Shown: one piece after another, positions 1 through 8,799 of the stretch | Position numbering within the stretch: position 1 is the first letter of the stretch | How the letters are laid out: each line of letters starts with the position of its first letter | DNA from: Plazaster borealis | Lineage: Eukaryota; Echinodermata; Asteroidea; Forcipulatida; Labidiasteridae | Direction: 5' to 3' | NCBI GenBank assembly: GCA_021014325.1 | Contig: CM037459.1 | Location: 16,828,501 to 16,892,500, forward strand | Length of the DNA: 64,000 nucleotides | Position numbers and translations under genes: made by a program | The notes under the pieces: model-generated | Seen by the model: only the letters and a program-made list of their open reading frames with translations | Databases searched by the model: none | Told to the model about the DNA's origin: nothing

Positions 1-420
1 CAGAAAAAAAACAAAAAAACAAAAAACAAAAAACTAAGTACATTCAACGATAATCATATTATAGCTTTATCAACTTGAATCAACTGACTCAATTCACTAG
101 GCCCTCTCGGCCCTTCAGGTTTCTGCCTGGTTCCACTTTACATCTTTTAAATTTTGTCAAATCAAAGCATATTTCCTTTGCTCTATGGTATCACACAATA
201 GCTCGGCCATCTTGGCCCTTCAAGATTCTTCCTGGCACCATTACATATGGTCCTATGAAATTAATTACAACCGTACGTTATATCACGGAGTTAAGCTCCT
301 ACAAACAAAATATCATTTCCTTTATATCCATTTATTTCCTTTTTTAATCAAATACAAAGAGCTCAGAGCGTAATTAGGATGCACATCTTCAGAAGTGTCA
401 AACAGAATAGTTAGAGTGAT
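1..420 (-). other. 3' noncoding flank of the YR element with a direct repeat pair
   Basis: This stretch lies downstream of the recombinase ORF on the minus strand and has no credible coding sequence. Two related segments, about 101-143 and 205-246, share a CGGCCCTTCA-like core followed by a CCTGG...TACAT motif roughly 105 bp apart, and the T-rich sequence after each is also similar. They might be remnants of element-end repeats, but I cannot match them to a 5' copy here. Confidence 0.4.
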
Positions 421-1542
421 TTATTGGGTGAAAAAACCATTGGAAACCTTCAAGCGTTTTGCTGTATCCCATTTTACATAACGGTTCTTTGCTGAAACAG
501 TTTTCCAACGGCCATGTTGGAGAATCAATTCTTCAGAAATACCGGCATTAGCTAGATGTGATGCTCCTCCAGACCGTAGGCTGTGGAGCCCAAAACTCTT
601 CACATCATCAATACCGATGCCTTTCAAGGCGTCAAAAATTAATTCTCTGCATCTAGTATAACTTAAAGGCCTGTTTTGACCACGTTTGTGAGTTTTGGTG
701 CTAGAACAAAATGCCAAGGGGGTGAAAATAAACTTATCCTCACCGATTTGAATACCAGACATGTCCATAAATCTGGTCAAGATAGCAGCTGGGGAATAAT
801 TTCCAGTGGGATTGGAAAGAAAGGCAACATTGCCTTCTCTGAAAACGTCAGTTTTTGATTTTGTGATGACAATTTTAAAACCTTGTTCATTCGATAATTT
901 AGTGATGTGATTAGCTTTGATCTCTGCTATTTCATTGTGTCTGAACAATAAGGCATACTTCAAGCAGACATAAGAAGCTGTTCTAAGCTGAATTAACGTA
1001 CAATCAACTTTAGCAAATTTATCCAAGATTTTCTTGAGTTGTTCCAAAGATAACGGACTTTTTTGAATGGGTGGTTTGTGAAGACTTTTTCTAGAACTGA
1101 TCAAAATTTGTTGCACTATAGGTGAGTCAACTGGATTGGTTTTGATGTTTGTTAGGGAATGCAGCCATTTAATGGCTGCCGCCGCAGTCACGATAACACT
1201 AGCTGATTCCGAGTTGGAGTGGATATGCATCAAATATGAAGCCACTACTTCATCTTTAACTGGAAGGGAAACAGGGATATTGCGATTACCTATCCAATTC
1301 ATAAAATGGCGACACTTGTAAAGATAACCATTTACCGTCCCTTTTGCTTTTGCCCCCATTGCGAGATAAAACAATTGATCCTTAGTGTCCGATACCGCGG
1401 AAGGAAACTCTTTCCAAAAAGAATGGTCTTGAATAATCTGTAAGATGAGAACAATGGGATAATCATAAATATGACAATAATGCATTGATAGTGCTATCAG
1501 GATAATCAAACCGTAGTAAATGTTGTTAAAGTTGGTTATCAA
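421..1542 (-). CDS. Tyrosine recombinase of the Ngaro/DIRS-type element
   Basis: This 373-residue ORF is a phage-integrase-fold tyrosine recombinase that would insert the circular cDNA of the element. The N-terminal half (about residues 60-190) looks like the SAM-like core-binding domain. The C-terminal catalytic part shows LHSLRSGGAS (the H-x-x-R pair, about residue 320), then LQHGRW (second His/Trp box) and RYVKWD with the presumed nucleophilic Tyr near residue 357. An upstream Arg sits in FRHNEIAEIK. The ORF starts 14 bp after the RNase H ORF stop. The first 40 or so residues are hydrophobic and may precede the true start, or the protein may be made as a continuation of the upstream frame. 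It is intact over its full length and looks recently active compared with everything else in the window. Confidence 0.88.
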   Translation of the reverse strand: MITNFNNIYYGLIILIALSMHYCHIYDYPIVLILQIIQDHSFWKEFPSAVSDTKDQLFYLAMGAKAKGTVNGYLYKCRHFMNWIGNRNIPVSLPVKDEVVASYLMHIHSNSESASVIVTAAAAIKWLHSLTNIKTNPVDSPIVQQILISSRKSLHKPPIQKSPLSLEQLKKILDKFAKVDCTLIQLRTASYVCLKYALLFRHNEIAEIKANHITKLSNEQGFKIVITKSKTDVFREGNVAFLSNPTGNYSPAAILTRFMDMSGIQIGEDKFIFTPLAFCSSTKTHKRGQNRPLSYTRCRELIFDALKGIGIDDVKSFGLHSLRSGGASHLANAGISEELILQHGRWKTVSAKNRYVKWDTAKRLKVSNGFFTQ

Positions 1543-1556
1543 TGAACGAATGACGA

Positions 1557-2891
1557 TCAGGTAAATTCTAGTTTTACTGCGGCCATGATGCTTTCAAACT
1601 CTGCAGAACCAAGCAAGGAATTTTTGTTTCTACCTTGGACTAGTGCCGTGTTACCAGGCATGGTGAAAGGCCTGAATTTTACCCAAAGTAAGGGCCAAAA
1701 TGGACTTGAAGGCCACCATGGGAAAACAAGAACTCCCTTTGCACGACAGGAATACAAGTGGCTCAACACTTGAGGGATTAAAACGACAGGTGGGACTAGT
1801 AATGCATTTTCCTTTGACCAGCCCTGTGCAAAAGCGTCAACGGCTTCTGCTCCTGGATTCCAAGATCGTGAGAAAAAACGGGTCAATTTTGCGTTGTAAA
1901 AAGATGCAAAGCAATCAACCGTTAGGGGGCCCCACAGGTTGTTGATGGATGTGAAGAATTCTTCGGATAGTGACCGATCGTCTACACCGATAATCTTGCT
2001 GATAAAGTCAGCTTGCTCATTTTGAGAGCGAGGTATCCAATCAACTGATAAAAGAATGCAATTGGAGAGACATAGTTGAAAAATTTCGAAGGCTAAGAAT
2101 TGCAGATTGCTTTTCATGCTTCCAACATCCACTATCCTGGCCGCGGCCTGACTATCTGTGAACAGTTTCACATGTGAATTCGAAATGAGAGGCAAAAAAG
2201 AGTTGAGAGCGAAAAGAATGGTTTCTAGTTCTCGGTGAGAGGAGCTCCATGAACGTTCCTCTGGGGTCCAGTTTTTATGAGCTACGTGATCGTCATAGCA
2301 GATAATAGCCCCCGAACCTACGGAGCTGGCATCTGAACAAATTATTTTATTAATAAGCTGAGATGCAAAAACATAGCGAGTGTTTAGACGAGAAACGTTA
2401 TCAGACCAAAATTTTAACTCCAAACGGCATTGATCGTTGATTTCGTTCTCGTCATTGGCTTGGGCTATAACTGATTGGCTGTTCCTAGTCATTAACCTGG
2501 TGACATTACCTACGACTGGAGAAATAGAAATTATTTGGCCAACGAAGGAGTGTAATTGTCTTACCGAGGAAGTCTGAGATTGTTGTAGGGAGCGGATTGA
2601 ATCACTAATCTTGTCTATTCTACGGGGTAGGACTTTAAGGGTACCCAAGTTTGAATCCCAAATCAGGCCTGACCATGTGATTGAGGGAGTAGGCACCCAT
2701 ACACTTTTGTTTATGTTGTAAATAATTCCCGCGTTCAATAGATCAGATCTAACATGTGCGGAAACCTCTGAGGCTAGTTTTAGATGATTTTCTGTAGAAA
2801 GATTGGCACGAGGGACAACTATGAATCCATCATCTAAGTACAAAGCAACTAAAATGCCACAAGAACGCCAATGTGTGACCAAAGGTTTCAT
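1557..2891 (-). CDS. Reverse transcriptase C-terminal part with RNase H, Ngaro/DIRS-type
   Basis: This 444-residue ORF begins inside the RT palm and continues through RNase H. RT motif C is ALYLDDGFIV (about residues 16-25). RNase H carries its acidic residues in ICSDASS (about 184), SSHRELET (about 219), LFTDSQAA (about 243) and QNEQADFIS (about 290). After it comes the DIRS-group extension, seen as TVDCFASFYNAKLTRFFS and VFPWWPSSPFWPLLW. The listed start is only where the frame opens: the RT continues upstream in the other frame at 2888-3787, so this is the second half of one polyprotein broken by a frameshift. Every catalytic residue I look for is present. Confidence 0.85.
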   Translation of the reverse strand: MKPLVTHWRSCGILVALYLDDGFIVVPRANLSTENHLKLASEVSAHVRSDLLNAGIIYNINKSVWVPTPSITWSGLIWDSNLGTLKVLPRRIDKISDSIRSLQQSQTSSVRQLHSFVGQIISISPVVGNVTRLMTRNSQSVIAQANDENEINDQCRLELKFWSDNVSRLNTRYVFASQLINKIICSDASSVGSGAIICYDDHVAHKNWTPEERSWSSSHRELETILFALNSFLPLISNSHVKLFTDSQAAARIVDVGSMKSNLQFLAFEIFQLCLSNCILLSVDWIPRSQNEQADFISKIIGVDDRSLSEEFFTSINNLWGPLTVDCFASFYNAKLTRFFSRSWNPGAEAVDAFAQGWSKENALLVPPVVLIPQVLSHLYSCRAKGVLVFPWWPSSPFWPLLWVKFRPFTMPGNTALVQGRNKNSLLGSAEFESIMAAVKLEFT

Positions 2892-3787
2892 AATTTTCGT
2901 GAAAATAAACGGTGCAGAAGTAAGGCCAAAGGGGAGAACTGCAAACTCAAAGTGCCTTTGTAAACCATTAATACACCATTAATATCGACATGGTGATACC
3001 CGGATTTTAAGTCAAAGGAAAACAAAAGAGCATTGGAATCAAAAAACTGCAAACCAATTTTCCAATCATCAATTTTGAAGTGATCCTTCTGCACATATTT
3101 ATTTAACTGACTTAAATCTAAAATCAAACGTTTCTTGTTGGAACTTTGGCAAACCACCGAAAGGGGGCTGGTCACGTAAGAAAGTGAAACGACTTCTTTT
3201 ATTCTGTTGGATGAGAGTAATTCTAAAATCGATTCTGTTACAAAGGCGGAATGACGTAAAGCAGATACATTATTGTGGAAAAACATAGATGGTGGATGTT
3301 GGGTAAACCAAATTCGGTAACCTTCGTTTATTATCGATAAAATCATGTCCTGAGCACCAATGCAACGCCAGAATTCTATATGCGATTTTAATCTACCTTT
3401 TACATTGTAATTATCCCTTGTCAAGAAAACATTTTGGTAATTGCAAGGTACCTTAATTATATCACTGAATTTGTCAGTATTACCAAGATGGTCACTGCTG
3501 TCCCGTTTATGATGTGGCTGGACGTCCGGAATCTCTAGACAATTCTGTGGTTGTGGCGACGATCGAGGGCATGGGGGGTCGGTGAGGCAGGGGGCTTGCC
3601 AGAGGGCGTTTCTTGCGGGAGGGAACTGCAAGTTGATGGGAGTGGTGTATCTTGAACTTGGTCTTTGTTGATAGAGACCGCTGTTTGTGCCGGCAATGTA
3701 TGGGCAGTTTCTGGACCAATGTCCCTGCATACCACACGAGTAGCAGTTAGAGCCTGACAAGCCTGTATAAAGAAAAATTGCAAACAA
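2888..3787 (-). pseudogene. Gag-like zinc knuckle and reverse transcriptase N-terminal part (frameshifted)
   Basis: This 299-residue frame contains a CCHC knuckle, CYSCGMQGHWSRNCP (about residues 16-30), then an unconserved proline- and serine-rich linker. The RT fingers and palm follow: KKRLILDLSQLNKYV (about 218-232) and the motif A region FSFDLKSGYHHVDI (about 254-267). Just after motif A the frame is lost, because a short ATTAATGGT-like segment occurs twice in a row around 2965-2990, and the normal RT sequence resumes in the next frame. No catalytic residue is missing apart from that shift. A possible splice acceptor sits just before the knuckle, so the ORF start is not a natural initiation codon. 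Confidence 0.8.
3762..3785 (-). promoter_or_regulatory. Candidate 3' splice acceptor upstream of the zinc-knuckle exon
   Basis: Read on the minus strand, a pyrimidine-rich run (TTTTTCTTTATACAG) ends in AG just before the codons leading to the CCHC knuckle. This matches a spliceosomal 3' splice site and would explain why gag sequence is missing directly upstream. Introns have been reported in some YR retrotransposons, but no 5' donor exon is recognisable here. The short motif could also occur by chance. Confidence 0.35.
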
Positions 3788-4325
3788 AATAGAACGGCAA
3801 CAGGCGAGTATACTCCATAAATAAACCTAAAATGGGAGGGGCGGTGGGAAAGGTATACACTTAGACGTGAACTGAATGAGGAGAAGATCGTACAGCATGC
3901 GTGCAAGAGCCTGAAGTGAGTGGACAAAGGCAAGGAGACTCTTAAATATGCCTGTTCAAGAATGCTTGAACATTCCTCAGAGAGGGCAGGAATAATAGTT
4001 AAAAAGACGACAGGTTTTTCTTTGTCTTTTGTGTTGAAAATATTGCGCTGTCAGTCAGCGTCCCAACAATGGCGACGCGGCGTGCAGCACTTGCGCGCAT
4101 GGATTGGTCTAATTTTTTGTGGCGCGAATGCGTTACCTAGGAGCAAGTTCGGGTGCTAATCATAGTAGCTGTGTTCTCACTGCGTACCCAGCGCGCGGAC
4201 CCATTCCTCAAACACCGCGTTTACACTTGATCCGATGTCATGGGGAAATCTGTCCCCCGGAGATTCTGTTCCCCATTTTGGAAATTAACATTTGTCCCTA
4301 GTATCGCCATATTGCTGGGTCTGCC
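3788..4325. other. No gene seen; repeat fragments
   Basis: I find no supportable coding sequence. A short piece around 4083-4115 (GCACTTGCGCGCATGGATTG) resembles the ends of the 560-bp MITE family found at 23.8 and 29.0 kb. The remainder is unassigned. Confidence 0.4.
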
Positions 4326-4483
4326 GTCGATTTCACCAAACTCTTCCTAACTTAGGATTAATCCTATAGGCGATTCTAAGAGATAGGACTAGTCTTAAGT
4401 ACTGGTCCTAACTTAAGACTAGTCCTATCTCTTAGCATTGCATAGGATTAATCCCAAGTTAGGAAGAGTTTGGTGAAATCGAC
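4326..4483. repeat. Palindromic MITE, GATTTCAC-type ends
   Basis: The two halves are reverse complements: GTCGATTTCACCAAACTCTT at the left is mirrored by a matching AAGAGTTTGGTGAAATCGAC at the right, and the interior is an alternating series of CCTAACTTAGGA and AGACTAGTCCTA blocks. It would fold into one long hairpin. Related copies lie at 35919-36053 and 56244-56385, and a looser relative at 14048-14195. No coding capacity. A non-autonomous DNA element is the natural reading, although the target duplication is not visible. Confidence 0.75.
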
Positions 4484-4675
4484 TGCTGATCCTGCTTTGC
4501 GTTTACACTTGGTTTTTGATTCATTTTGCGGGATCTGATCCTCCTTTGATCCCGCAATAAAGGGGATCAACAAGGAAGATCGGATACTGATCTCTATTGC
4601 GTTTACACTAGCTGTTGATCACCCTTTGATCGCCCTTGCAGGATCAGATCCTCCTTTGGTCGCCCTTGCCGGCGC
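4484..4675. repeat. Short iterated GATCCTCCTTTGATC / GCGTTTACACT repeats
   Basis: GCGTTTACACTTG or GCGTTTACACTAG occurs at about 4499 and 4600, and GATC(C/A)..CCTTTGATC blocks recur several times. This may be a decayed two-copy tandem unit about 100 bp long. Nothing coding. Confidence 0.45.
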
Positions 4676-4856
4676 ATGCAATTATATCCTCTATGCAATA
4701 CTATCCGGCGGACATTATTGCATATGCAATAATGTCCGCCGGACGGTTTTGCATATGCAATCGTGTCCGCCCGGACGCTGCTGCATAATGCAATTGTGTC
4801 CGCCCGGACAAATTTGCATATGCAATCGTGTCCGCCCCCATGCAAAACCGTCCTTG
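4676..4856. repeat. Iterated TGCATATGCAAT-TGTCCGCC palindromic repeats
   Basis: Four or five copies of a unit combining a TGCATATGCAA palindrome with GTCCGCCCGGAC-type sequence lie in 180 bp. The copy at 4705-4742 is a perfect 38-bp palindrome centred on CATATG. Each unit could form a cruciform. GTCCGG-rich pieces continue at 5158-5268 (TTTGTCCGGGCGC several times), suggesting one larger decayed repeat. Confidence 0.6.
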
Positions 4857-5384
4857 CAGTAAATTAAACGCCCTGATAATTGTCAACCTCGGGCCCCTGA
4901 TGGACAATGTACAATAATAATATCTCTCATGATAGCGCGGGGTCGACTCAATTATTGAGTCTTGGATACAAGGTTCCGTTCATCGACTAAAAATGTAGTC
5001 AGGATGCCCTGCGACACAGAGAAAAATGCACGCGAAATACCGTTACGAAATAGCTGACTTCTGGGTACCAGTCGCTGCACACTATTAATACAAACAGATC
5101 AGTCTACTAGCGCATTGAAACGGTGGTTTGTGATCGTCGTAAGTATTTTTCGACATTTTTTTGTCCGGACATGTTTGTCTGGACGACTGTCCGGGCGCTA
5201 CATTTTTTGTCCGGGCGCATTGGTATTTTGAGAATTTTGTCCGGGTGCAGCGCCCGGACAAAACCGCGTGTGGAGAACCCTGTGGGCAGCCATTGTTCCT
5301 ATTGAAATGACCTTGTGGTGTCCTTTGTTCTATTGTTGTCAGGACCCCACAAATGCCCTTCCGTTAGCCCACGCTCGCTCACGC
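4857..5384. other. No gene; TGTCCGG repeats and an inverted dispersed-repeat copy
   Basis: From 5158 to 5268 the motif TTTGTCCGGGCGC recurs. From about 5270 to 5350 lies the reverse complement of the dispersed repeat found at 6658-6786 and 58939-59054 (shared GGGGTCCTGACAACAATGGA-type sequence). No credible ORF. Confidence 0.45.
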
Positions 5385-5475
5385 ACATGTACATGTACAT
5401 GTACATGTACATGTACATGTACATGTACATGTACATGCACATGTACATGTACATGCACATGTACATGCACATGCA
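5385..5475. repeat. (ACATGT)n hexanucleotide microsatellite
   Basis: About fifteen near-perfect ACATGT units, with occasional GCACAT interruptions toward the 3' end. The Met-Tyr and Cys-Thr dipeptide frames it opens on both strands are artefacts of the repeat. Confidence 0.95.
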
Positions 5476-5810
5476 GTATTGCATGGCGGACACAATTGCA
5501 TCTGACACCGGTGTCAGTGTCCCCCCGCGCAACGGTCCGGGGGGACCAGGAATCCCCTGCGGGAATGTGTCCCCCCGCCCAGGGTTTTTCTGTCCGCCAG
5601 GGGAATTTGTACCCCTCTCACCCTAGCCTAAGAATAAAGTACTTTATTTGTATATGTTCCTTTGTTTGCCTCTGTGCGACACTTGTTTGTTTGTTTTTTA
5701 TTTTAAAATAAGAAATGTATCGTTCCTTCTCATTCAATAATGCTCCCACTTTGGGGGAACTGTGTGTGGTGTAGGCTGCTAGCCTAGGTGCGCATGCAGG
5801 CGTATTATTC
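5476..5810. other. No gene seen
   Basis: A GC-rich stretch with repeated GTGTCCCCCCG-type blocks (about 5516-5612), then AT-rich sequence. No coding region or clear repeat boundary. Confidence 0.35.
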
Positions 5811-5987
5811 TTATATGGAAAGGTTTGCGGTGACACCATGTACATGTAATAATCTCTCTATGTGAGTTGGGGGTGGTTCTGAAAAGAACCGTTGGTTTCA
5901 ACTCGACGTTTCGATCAGTATGCTCTGATCGTCTTCTGGAGAAAGCTTATTACATGTACATGGTGTCACCGCAAACCTTTCCATATC
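5811..5987 (-). repeat. Foldback repeat enclosing a histone-type stem-loop and a CxGAxGA...GAAAC hairpin
   Basis: Arms of about 40 bp (5811-5852 and 5947-5986, GGAAAGGTTTGCGGTGACAC and its complement) are reverse complements. Between them, on the minus strand, GGTTCTTTTCAGAACC (5875-5890) has the six-pair stem and four-base loop of the metazoan histone mRNA 3' stem-loop and is followed by ACCACCC. Just upstream lies GATCAG-AGCATA-CTGATC followed by GAAACGTC, a hairpin of the type I associate with Penelope-like elements. No histone coding sequence precedes it. I treat it as a mobile foldback whose resemblance to the histone signal may or may not matter. Confidence 0.6.
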
Positions 5988-6657
5988 GTATTCCCACCAT
6001 GCAAAGTTTCAAATCTTACGTATTATTCTTAATGCGTTTAATAGGTCATCATCTCATAAACTTCTTTTTGTGAAGTTAGTCATGGCGGAGGAGTCAAAGG
6101 AAACTTTTGCCGTCGTTGCTAATAAAATTTTGACTTAAATAAGTAACAACAAGATAATACTTCTATTATAAACCAGCAAAGCCGGTGAATAAAGCAAGTT
6201 TATTAAAGTAGTTCCGTCGGTGGACGCTCGTGACTGGGGGACATTATTCTCCGTTGGAGGACACAATCTCCGTTTAGCACGACGGACAGAATAACCTAAC
6301 GAGAGACAGTTTTTCCTAGGAGATACTGTCTTGGGGACATAAATTGGGGACAGTCCTCGGTTTGTCGTGTACAAAACCATGGGAACGTCGCGAAAAAACT
6401 AAGTCCAAACCATGGGATGTTGACACTATTTATAAACATGGGTGTGTGGTGCGTGTGTGAGTCATGAGCGTGTCCACCGGTTCAAACCGAGGACTTTAAC
6501 AAAATTATCCAGGTGTTTGACAGAGCGAGGACGTCCTCGCTTCGCTTTCGTGTACAAAACCAATGGGGACGTCGCAAAAAAGTCATAACAATGGGAGAAC
6601 AAAGAGAAGTCCTCGATTTACGGGATTCACAAATGTGTGTGGACACACGGAAGGGCA
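5988..6657. other. No gene; low-copy sequence with short recurring blocks
   Basis: GTGTACAAAACCA...GGGACGTCGC occurs twice (about 6367 and 6551), indicating an old duplication. No coding feature is supportable. Confidence 0.35.
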
Positions 6658-6786
6658 TATGTGGGGTCCTGACAACAATGGAACAATTGACCCCACAAAG
6701 TCATTTCAATAGGAACAATTGGGCCCCACAAGGGAATTCTTCAGAAAAGGGAATAATAGAACAACAATAGCAGTACCCCACAAACC
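6658..6786. repeat. Dispersed repeat (GGGCCCCACAAGGG family)
   Basis: About 130 bp shared closely with 58939-59054 (AACAATGGAACAATTG, GGAATAATAGAACAACAATA, GTACCCCACAAACCGGAT) and in inverted orientation with 5270-5350. The 58.9-kb copy is bounded by GGGGTAC and GTACCCC, a short inverted terminus. Probably a small non-autonomous element. Confidence 0.6.
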
Positions 6787-6798
6787 GGATCCGTAAGG

Positions 6799-6836
6799 GT
6801 GTGTGTGTGTGTGTGTGTGTGAGTGTGGGGGGGGGT
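6799..6836. repeat. (GT)n and G-run microsatellite
   Basis: About twelve GT dinucleotides are followed by GAGTGTGGGGGGGGG. A similar, shorter GT run follows the related repeat at about 59075. Confidence 0.9.
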
Positions 6837-6844
6837 CTGTACAG

Positions 6845-7097
6845 GGGCCCAATTTCATGGCTCTGATTACCGTAAGCAAAGAATCTGCGCTTACGGAAGC
6901 AGGGAATTCCGCGATTACGTCAAGCGTATTCCACAGGTTTGCAGGGAATTTCTGCTTGTGCGCCTGCGTAAGTCCACGTTACTAGGCATTCTTCGCTTTA
7001 CACATCTAGCGCAGAAATTCGGTGCTTGAACAGTAAGCGAAGAATGGTGATCGTAAGCGCAGAATTCGGCGGTAAGCAGAGCCATGAAATTGGGCCC
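6845..7097. repeat. MITE with GGGCCCAATTTCATGGCTCT ends
   Basis: Starts GGGCCCAATTTCATGGCTCT and ends with the reverse complement, ATGAAATTGGGCCC. The internal halves mirror each other through CTTACG and GCAGAATTC blocks. Family members are at 15106-15352, 26497-26627, 48695-48977, the partial copy at 48198 and the LINE-split copy at 20136/23698. Non-coding, non-autonomous. Confidence 0.85.
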
Positions 7098-7131
7098 AGG
7101 TTAGTCACGCACAAGCGCATAACTGATTTAC

Positions 7132-7261
7132 TGCCACATTGTGTAGCAAGGGGCTCTTGACCAGAATGACATTTTAAAGTTACGTTGTTCCAGGGCTCCT
7201 GGACTAACGTAACTTACCAAGTCATTCTAGTCGAGAACCCTCCTGCTGCACAATGTGGTGT
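7132..7261. repeat. Imperfect palindrome with TGCCACATTGTG-type ends
   Basis: The left arm from TGCCACATTGTGTAGCAAGG mirrors the right arm ending GCTGCACAATGTGGTG, with a short central spacer near 7195. Adjacent sequence at 7102-7142 is the reverse complement of sequence at about 13005-13050 and 12272-12330 (GTAGATCAGT...GCTTGCGCGTGACT), so this lies in the outer inverted zone around the 7.46-12.73-kb element. Confidence 0.6.
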
Positions 7262-7463
7262 GCACCCCAATAAATAGGGAGTAAACAGAGCGACGGCCTC
7301 ATAATATTTGATAAGCCCTCAAAATATTCGAGAGCCGTTTAAAGGGGGTAGTCCTAAAGTGTAAATATTTTGCACAGTTTGTGACCGGGGGGTTGTTGAC
7401 TTCTAACGTGAAGTATTTTAGATGAACTATAGGCCCTGAAAAACTTATCTTTTTGCCGAGAGG

Positions 7464-7687
7464 TATGGTGTTCTATAAAGGACACTTACACGGCGACTTT
7501 TTTTTTTCACGCGGCGACTTTTTTATTTTACGCGTCGCCTTCCGGGTTTGCTTGTGTTTGGGGTGATTCCCCTACAGGTGAGTCGCAAGCTTGTACTCGA
7601 CTGACAGCGCAGCGATAGACTGCACTCTTTTAAATCCATTTATTTCCGACCAGAGAGACAATATCCCTTTTCATTCATGACATCTAT
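7464..7687 (+). repeat. Left inverted arm of FB-like element 1
   Basis: The shared tip is followed by two or three CGGCGACTTTTTTTT-type sub-repeats, then unique arm sequence (GTGATTCCCCTACAGGTGAG, GACTGCACTCTTTTAAATCC) repeated in reverse complement at 12408-12600. It has fewer sub-repeats than the right arm. Confidence 0.75.
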
Positions 7688-8056
7688 GCATTCTGTATCC
7701 TACTTTCATGTTTTTAAATTTGATAAAGAAGACAATCAAAAAAAAGATTGAGTTCAAAACTCTCGTTTTTTGTAATTTTATACACGGCACGACACAATGT
7801 TCTCCCTCGCAGCGGCGTAGCCACGGGGGGCCCTGGGGGCACGGGCCCCCTCAAATTCCAGTGCCCCCCCCCCCCCACGGAAACGTCGTGGTACTGCTTT
7901 CAAAAAAGAAAAGAAAAAGAAAAGGGAAAAAGAGGAAAATGCGTTTTTGTATAATCTAATGTAGTGAACGATCGCGATCGCGAACGCTACCGCGGCCACA
8001 AAATGCCAAGAACACGTGCCCGTAACCAGAAATTATTAATATTATTATTATTATAT
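7688..8056. other. No gene; poly-C tract and (ATT)n
   Basis: This spacer between the left arm and the first Penelope-like copy has a GCGGCGTAGCCACGGGG segment and a 14-base C run near 7866. It ends in an (ATT)n run at about 8037-8056. The GTAGCCACGGGGGG motif resembles a dispersed invertebrate repeat but I cannot name it. Confidence 0.35.
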
Positions 8057-8067
8057 ATGAACTTTGT

Positions 8068-8125
8068 ATAGGGGAGATGGCCTTAGCTTTCGATCCAAAC
8101 CGGACCTTCGTCAGAGGCATAAACA
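8068..8125 (-). other. Hammerhead-core-like hairpin near the 3' end of Penelope copy A
   Basis: On the minus strand CTGACGA (8108-8114) is followed by a five-pair hairpin (GGTCC-GGTTT-GGATC) and then GAAA (8088-8091). CUGANGA and GAAA around stem II form the hammerhead ribozyme core, and hammerheads are documented in Penelope-like elements. Against this, there is one extra A between the core and stem II, and I do not see a convincing stem III with a cleavage triplet. Treat it as a motif resemblance. Confidence 0.35.
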
Positions 8126-8307
8126 AACACAGACACAAACATATCCATTTATAGCAACAAGAGGAGCAAAGGATTAAGGGAAGGTATCCAGAAAAGAAGC
8201 GGGAAAACTGTAGCCAATCAAAGCTATTAATTTACAGACAATATGGTGGCCAACTACCAATCAGAGAAAGGTAGTGAACACAAAGGATGGTCAGTGTGAA
8301 AAGGTGG

Positions 8308-8357
8308 TGCAGCTACCATCTTTATGGTCCAGTAGAACCATAAAGATGGTAGCTGCA
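8308..8357. repeat. Near-perfect hairpin in the Penelope 3' region
   Basis: GCAGCTACCATCTTTATGGT and its exact complement are separated by about eight bases. It is too regular for chance and could be a structured 3' RNA element or a small inverted duplication. Confidence 0.7.
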
Positions 8358-8799
8358 TTCTAGGTGTTACAATGCGGGAAGCATGAAAGTGTAGGATTAG
8401 AGGGCAAGCTGCATCATGATAATGCAACTAACAATAGGTTACAGGAAACATAACTAGTGAAGAGAGTCCAGTAAACAACAAAGTGATTCTGTGAAACAGT
8501 AGGTACAGAATCAATGTAAAAGATAATATGTAAGAAGTTAAAAATAGGCAAGAGGAATCTGCGGAGAGAGCGGGTTATTAAATCCTCTGCAAAATGTAGG
8601 AATAGGTTATTGACCGGGTTTATTTTTAAACAACTTATTGAGAGAAAGAAGGGTAAAAATAAACCAGTGATGGAGAGAATAGGTTATTGACAGTAACTGT
8701 ATTTATGTTAAATGGAAGAAATAAGCAAGCAGTAAATAAAATTGGGGTGATGGGAATTTATTTGACACCAGTGTTGATGTTCAGTCCGAAGGGTTGGAC

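Larger units (their letters stand above)
1..3790 (-). mobile_element. Ngaro/DIRS-type tyrosine-recombinase retrotransposon
   Basis: On the minus strand the order is CCHC zinc knuckle, reverse transcriptase, RNase H, a DIRS-type C-terminal extension, then a separate tyrosine recombinase ORF. This is the gene order of YR retrotransposons, which integrate as a circular cDNA by recombinase rather than by a DDE integrase. I see no adenine-methyltransferase (DAM) domain between RNase H and the recombinase, which favours Ngaro over DIRS1. The body is well preserved, with one frameshift in the RT near 2970. Most of gag is absent upstream of the zinc knuckle. I did not resolve the split direct repeats expected of Ngaro, so both ends are approximate. 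Confidence 0.8.

Noticed and set aside
1136..1321. Short plus-strand ORFs antisense to the tyrosine recombinase and RNase H
   Set aside because: Shadows of the well-supported minus-strand ORFs.
5268..5711. 147-codon Cys-Thr repeat ORF and its Met-Tyr counterparts
   Set aside because: Produced by the (ACATGT)n microsatellite. No conserved sequence outside it.
5875..5890. A histone gene ending at the stem-loop
   Set aside because: No histone coding sequence in any frame upstream on the minus strand. The stem-loop is inside a foldback repeat.
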